Source: Flavobacteriaceae bacterium (GTDB lineage Bacteria; Bacteroidota; Bacteroidia; Flavobacteriales; Flavobacteriaceae). From it: DNA of 8,832 bases. This document shows positions 6,468 to 8,832 of the stretch, one piece after another; positions within the stretch are counted from its first letter, which is position 1; every line of letters begins with the position of its first letter. The position numbers and the translations under genes are program-made. A model generated the notes under the pieces. It was not told where the DNA came from. It did not search any database and saw nothing but the letters and a program-made list of their open reading frames with translations. The stretch lies in NCBI GenBank assembly GCA_008081175.1, contig VMCW01000060.1:1-8832 (forward strand). Reading direction: 5' to 3'.

Positions 6468-8832
6468 TTATTGCTTTTCAAAAGCGAGTAGTTTCCCTTG
6501 ATTTTGTGTGACAAGAATTAAAGTTTTCCCATTTCCTAAATGGAGCTTGTTCATCTCACGAGCATCTCCAAATACGTGAAAACCAGAATCCTGTGCACTC
6601 AAAATCTCAGGGTCTCCTGTAGAATTCCATTTCAAAATACTCCCTTGTAGTGCGTCTGAATTCCCTTCAAAAGGTGCTCCACCAAAATCATTTCCTATTA
6701 CAAAAAGCGTTCGATTCGCTTCTGTACCAAATTCTAAAAAATCGTTAATAGGTCCTAACTGTAATTCTTGAGGAAGGCTGTGCAACTTAAAGTTCCCATC
6801 CCCTAGATTTTCTAACCATTTTGAATCATCATAGCGTGCAGACAAGATACTATCTTTTACTAAAAACCCTTTCTTTTGATAATATTCCATCGTAGCTTTT
6901 GAAAAGTCTCGATAAGTATTAAATTCCTGTCGGAACACAGGGCTTTGTTGGGTCAAGTTATCCCAGAATTGTGTAGGAAACATCTCCCAGTCACCCTTGC
7001 TGTTCTGTTGCGCATTAAAGATAAGTGGGTCTACACTTCCGTTTTTGTCAATGTCTCGCGTACTTATTACCATGGGGGTTTCTGGAGAAATAGAAAACAT
7101 ATTGTTTTTTCCTAAGTTACCCAAGAGGAAATCAGAATCTCCGTCGTTATCAAAATCTGAGATCTCTAGAGCACGCCATAAGCCTGAAGCGGCATCCAGA
7201 TCAGGAGATTTCAGTTTTTGAAACCCTTCTTTTAAATTCAGCAAAACAACCACTGGACTGTACTCTCCGACTAGAATCAAGTCTTTACGTCCATCCTGAT
7301 TGATATCTGCCCATTGGGCATCTGTAACAATTCCAAAAGGTTGAAAGGAAGGCAACATTTCTTCAGTTACATCTTCAAAATACCCTTCATTGTTTTTCAA
7401 TAAGAAACTAGGATCTGCCAAAGGGAAAGCCCCCGGTTTGTTATGCCCCCCTACAAAAAGGTCCATGTCTCCATCGAGATCAAAATCTACAGGTCGCACT
7501 ACACAGCCGTTGGCCTTGATTTCTGGAAGTCGAGTGTTGTCAAAAGTGAAATTTCCTCTTCCATCGTTGATTAACAAGCGATCCAGATAACCTGCATCAC
7601 CAGCATCAAATTGATTGCCTCCGGACACTAAGTAAAGATCTAAATCACCATCTAGATCTACGTCAAACAAAGCCATACTTTCTACTTCGTACTTCAAGGC
7701 GTCTTGCTTTGTATACAAGGGTTCTGATTTGAATGTACTGGACTGATTTTGAATATAAACTTGTGGAGCATAGCCCGATGCACTCCCAACAATAAAATCT
7801 TCAAGCTCATCCCCATTTATATCACCCACTGCAAGACAAGGACCGTTTTGTGAAAGTTTATGGGGCAGTAAACGCTGCTTGAAAAAGTCTTGCACATTTC
7901 CTTCTTCATGATAATAGTTAATACCGTAGTTCTCTGAGACTTCACGATAAGGTAATTTTTGCTCTTTTTCAATAAAAGGAAAAGTTAAACTTTCAGTTTT
8001 TATAGCCTCTTGTTGACTGAGCTGAATTCGGCTGTTACTCTTTGGGTGTTCCACAGAACTTATACTGCCATCTGGCCAGAGTACCTCTAGCTTTTCGATT
8101 TGATTTGATGCTCCTAAACCAAAATAAAGAACAGGGTCAGCAGAAGACATATAACCTCTAGATATCTGTTGCTCTTGGTATTGAAGAGACCCATCCGATA
8201 ATCTTAAGACAACTTTAGCCCCTAAAGCATTTGGATTTGTTTTACTTCCTTTCAACTCCAGCTGCAAATAGTTTGGAAAACCCTCCTTTTTGACAAGTGT
8301 GTTTTCAAAAACAAAAGCAACATCATTTATGTTGTTTACGACATAATCTAAATCTCCATCCAGGTCGAGATCACTGAAAACAGCTCCGTTTGAAAAAGAA
8401 GCTTGTCCCAGACCCCAATGATCACTAACATCCTCAAAAGTTAAGTCACCCTTGTTTTTATAAGCATAATTTGGGATTTTGACGATAGGTATCGAATCCA
8501 ATAGCGTTTTAATGGGCGTATAGGTCCCGTAATCCAATCTATAGTTAGCAAAATCCATGTCTGTGATGTCCCTAGGAAAACCGTTTGTAATAAACAGATC
8601 TCTATTTCCATCGTAATCGAAATCCGCAAAAAGTGGAGACCAACTCCAATCGGTTTGATAGACTCCAGAAAATTGACCAATTTCTGTAAAGGGCAATTGG
8701 GAACCATTGTTTTTAAACAACATGTTTCTCATATGTTGGTCTTGATAGCCCCACTTTTTATTGAGTACATTTTGAAAGAAAAAACTTTTAGATATGGTTG
8801 TTTTTCTTCTTTCATGACTCTCACCAAGCATA
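6468..8832 (-). CDS. VCBS/FG-GAP repeat and ASPIC-UnbV domain surface protein (N-terminus beyond window)
   Basis: This is a large presumed envelope protein of unknown exact role, with seven-bladed-propeller-type FG-GAP/VCBS repeats. It is often found near SusC/SusD-type uptake genes in Bacteroidota. The 787 visible residues end at a TAA. The codon ATG at 8831 is probably internal, because relatives have a conserved segment like LGESHERRKTT well inside the protein and are usually about 1,100 residues long; roughly 300 residues should lie outside. Seen in order: RNMLFKNNG (35-43), TDWSWSPLFADFDYDGNRDLFITNG (two overlapping motifs, 60-84), an ASPIC-UnbV domain (about 203-270, NALGAKV, SRGYMSS, LEVLWPDG), then further repeats. 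Eight acidic calcium loops of the DxDxDGxxD type start at 70, 154, 337, 390, 449, 509, 559 and 593. The C-terminus (LLAFEKQ) does not look like a type IX sorting domain. The haloperoxidase-family gene follows downstream. Confidence 0.88.
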   Translation of the reverse strand, partial: MLGESHERRKTTISKSFFFQNVLNKKWGYQDQHMRNMLFKNNGSQLPFTEIGQFSGVYQTDWSWSPLFADFDYDGNRDLFITNGFPRDITDMDFANYRLDYGTYTPIKTLLDSIPIVKIPNYAYKNKGDLTFEDVSDHWGLGQASFSNGAVFSDLDLDGDLDYVVNNINDVAFVFENTLVKKEGFPNYLQLELKGSKTNPNALGAKVVLRLSDGSLQYQEQQISRGYMSSADPVLYFGLGASNQIEKLEVLWPDGSISSVEHPKSNSRIQLSQQEAIKTESLTFPFIEKEQKLPYREVSENYGINYYHEEGNVQDFFKQRLLPHKLSQNGPCLAVGDINGDELEDFIVGSASGYAPQVYIQNQSSTFKSEPLYTKQDALKYEVESMALFDVDLDGDLDLYLVSGGNQFDAGDAGYLDRLLINDGRGNFTFDNTRLPEIKANGCVVRPVDFDLDGDMDLFVGGHNKPGAFPLADPSFLLKNNEGYFEDVTEEMLPSFQPFGIVTDAQWADINQDGRKDLILVGEYSPVVVLLNLKEGFQKLKSPDLDAASGLWRALEISDFDNDGDSDFLLGNLGKNNMFSISPETPMVISTRDIDKNGSVDPLIFNAQQNSKGDWEMFPTQFWDNLTQQSPVFRQEFNTYRDFSKATMEYYQKKGFLVKDSILSARYDDSKWLENLGDGNFKLHSLPQELQLGPINDFLEFGTEANRTLFVIGNDFGGAPFEGNSDALQGSILKWNSTGDPEILSAQDSGFHVFGDAREMNKLHLGNGKTLILVTQNQGKLLAFEKQ
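7029..8624 (-). repeat. Eight calcium-binding-loop repeats within the VCBS protein gene
   Basis: Each 27-bp unit encodes a DxDxDGxxD-like loop. The units lie at 8598-8624, 8346-8372, 7797-7823, 7638-7664, 7461-7487, 7281-7307, 7131-7157 and 7029-7055. Several keep visible DNA similarity: the plus strand shows recurring CCATC followed by agatc/aaatc-like words. Spacing in the second half is about 50-60 codons, as expected for one propeller blade per repeat. The 7797 unit (DINGDELED) and the 7029 unit (DIDKNGSVD) deviate from the consensus. These are protein-level repeats, not a mobile or CRISPR array. Confidence 0.8.

Noticed and set aside
6997..7590. Two plus-strand open frames inside the VCBS gene
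   Set aside because: Their Ser/Lys/Arg-rich products simply mirror the Asp-rich calcium loops on the opposite strand. They have no independent coding evidence.
7029..8624. Recurring CCATC...atc words suggesting a DNA repeat array or CRISPR
   Set aside because: The words are in frame, encode DxDxDG loops, and are irregularly spaced with coding sequence between them. They are a consequence of protein repeats.
8441..8707. Minus-strand 88-codon open frame overlapping the VCBS protein
   Set aside because: It is an out-of-frame shadow. The VCBS frame is continuous and its motifs are intact here.
8829..8831. ATG at 8831 as the true start of the VCBS protein
   Set aside because: It lies one base from the window edge, is not followed by a signal peptide, and falls in a segment that is internal in relatives. 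The gene almost certainly continues beyond the window.

Overview
The window looks like chromosomal DNA from a member of the Bacteroidota, most likely a marine-type flavobacterium. The evidence is the AT-rich sequence, the near absence of Shine-Dalgarno sequences, the start of sprA (a Bacteroidota-specific type IX secretion gene), and a large VCBS/ASPIC-UnbV protein of a kind common in that phylum. All six genes lie on the minus strand, so transcription runs from the high-coordinate end to the low one. I found no tRNA, rRNA, CRISPR array or insertion sequence.

In transcription order, the window opens inside a long VCBS/FG-GAP plus ASPIC-UnbV surface protein (8832 to 6468, N-terminus outside the window). 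A gap of about 120 bp with a weak AT-rich hairpin follows. Next come a predicted lipoprotein of the vanadium-dependent haloperoxidase family with a complete vanadate-binding set (6344 to 5007) and, 14 bp later, an MFS/GPH-type sugar transporter (4992 to 3634). These three look like an accessory module for surface or periplasmic chemistry and uptake. No binding protein or glycosidase is visible that would name a substrate.

After a 41-bp gap holding a small AT palindrome, the housekeeping part begins: maeB (malic enzyme fused to a phosphotransacetylase-like domain, 3592 to 1322), ruvA (1321 to 740, its ATG abutting the maeB stop) and sprA (735 into the left edge). To my knowledge the maeB-ruvA-sprA order is typical of Flavobacteriia. 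The sprA reading frame has no upstream ATG that would include the signal peptide. It appears to start at a TTG four bases after ruvA, so an ATG-only gene search would miss or shorten it.

Gaps between genes are about 120, 14, 41, 0 and 4 bp. The last three genes are almost certainly one transcript, and the transporter is probably co-transcribed with the haloperoxidase. Whether the accessory and housekeeping parts are linked cannot be settled from sequence alone. I do not see a clearly undescribed system. The most noteworthy points are the chloroperoxidase-like active site of the haloperoxidase homologue, its pairing with a VCBS protein and a sugar porter, and the hidden TTG start of sprA.
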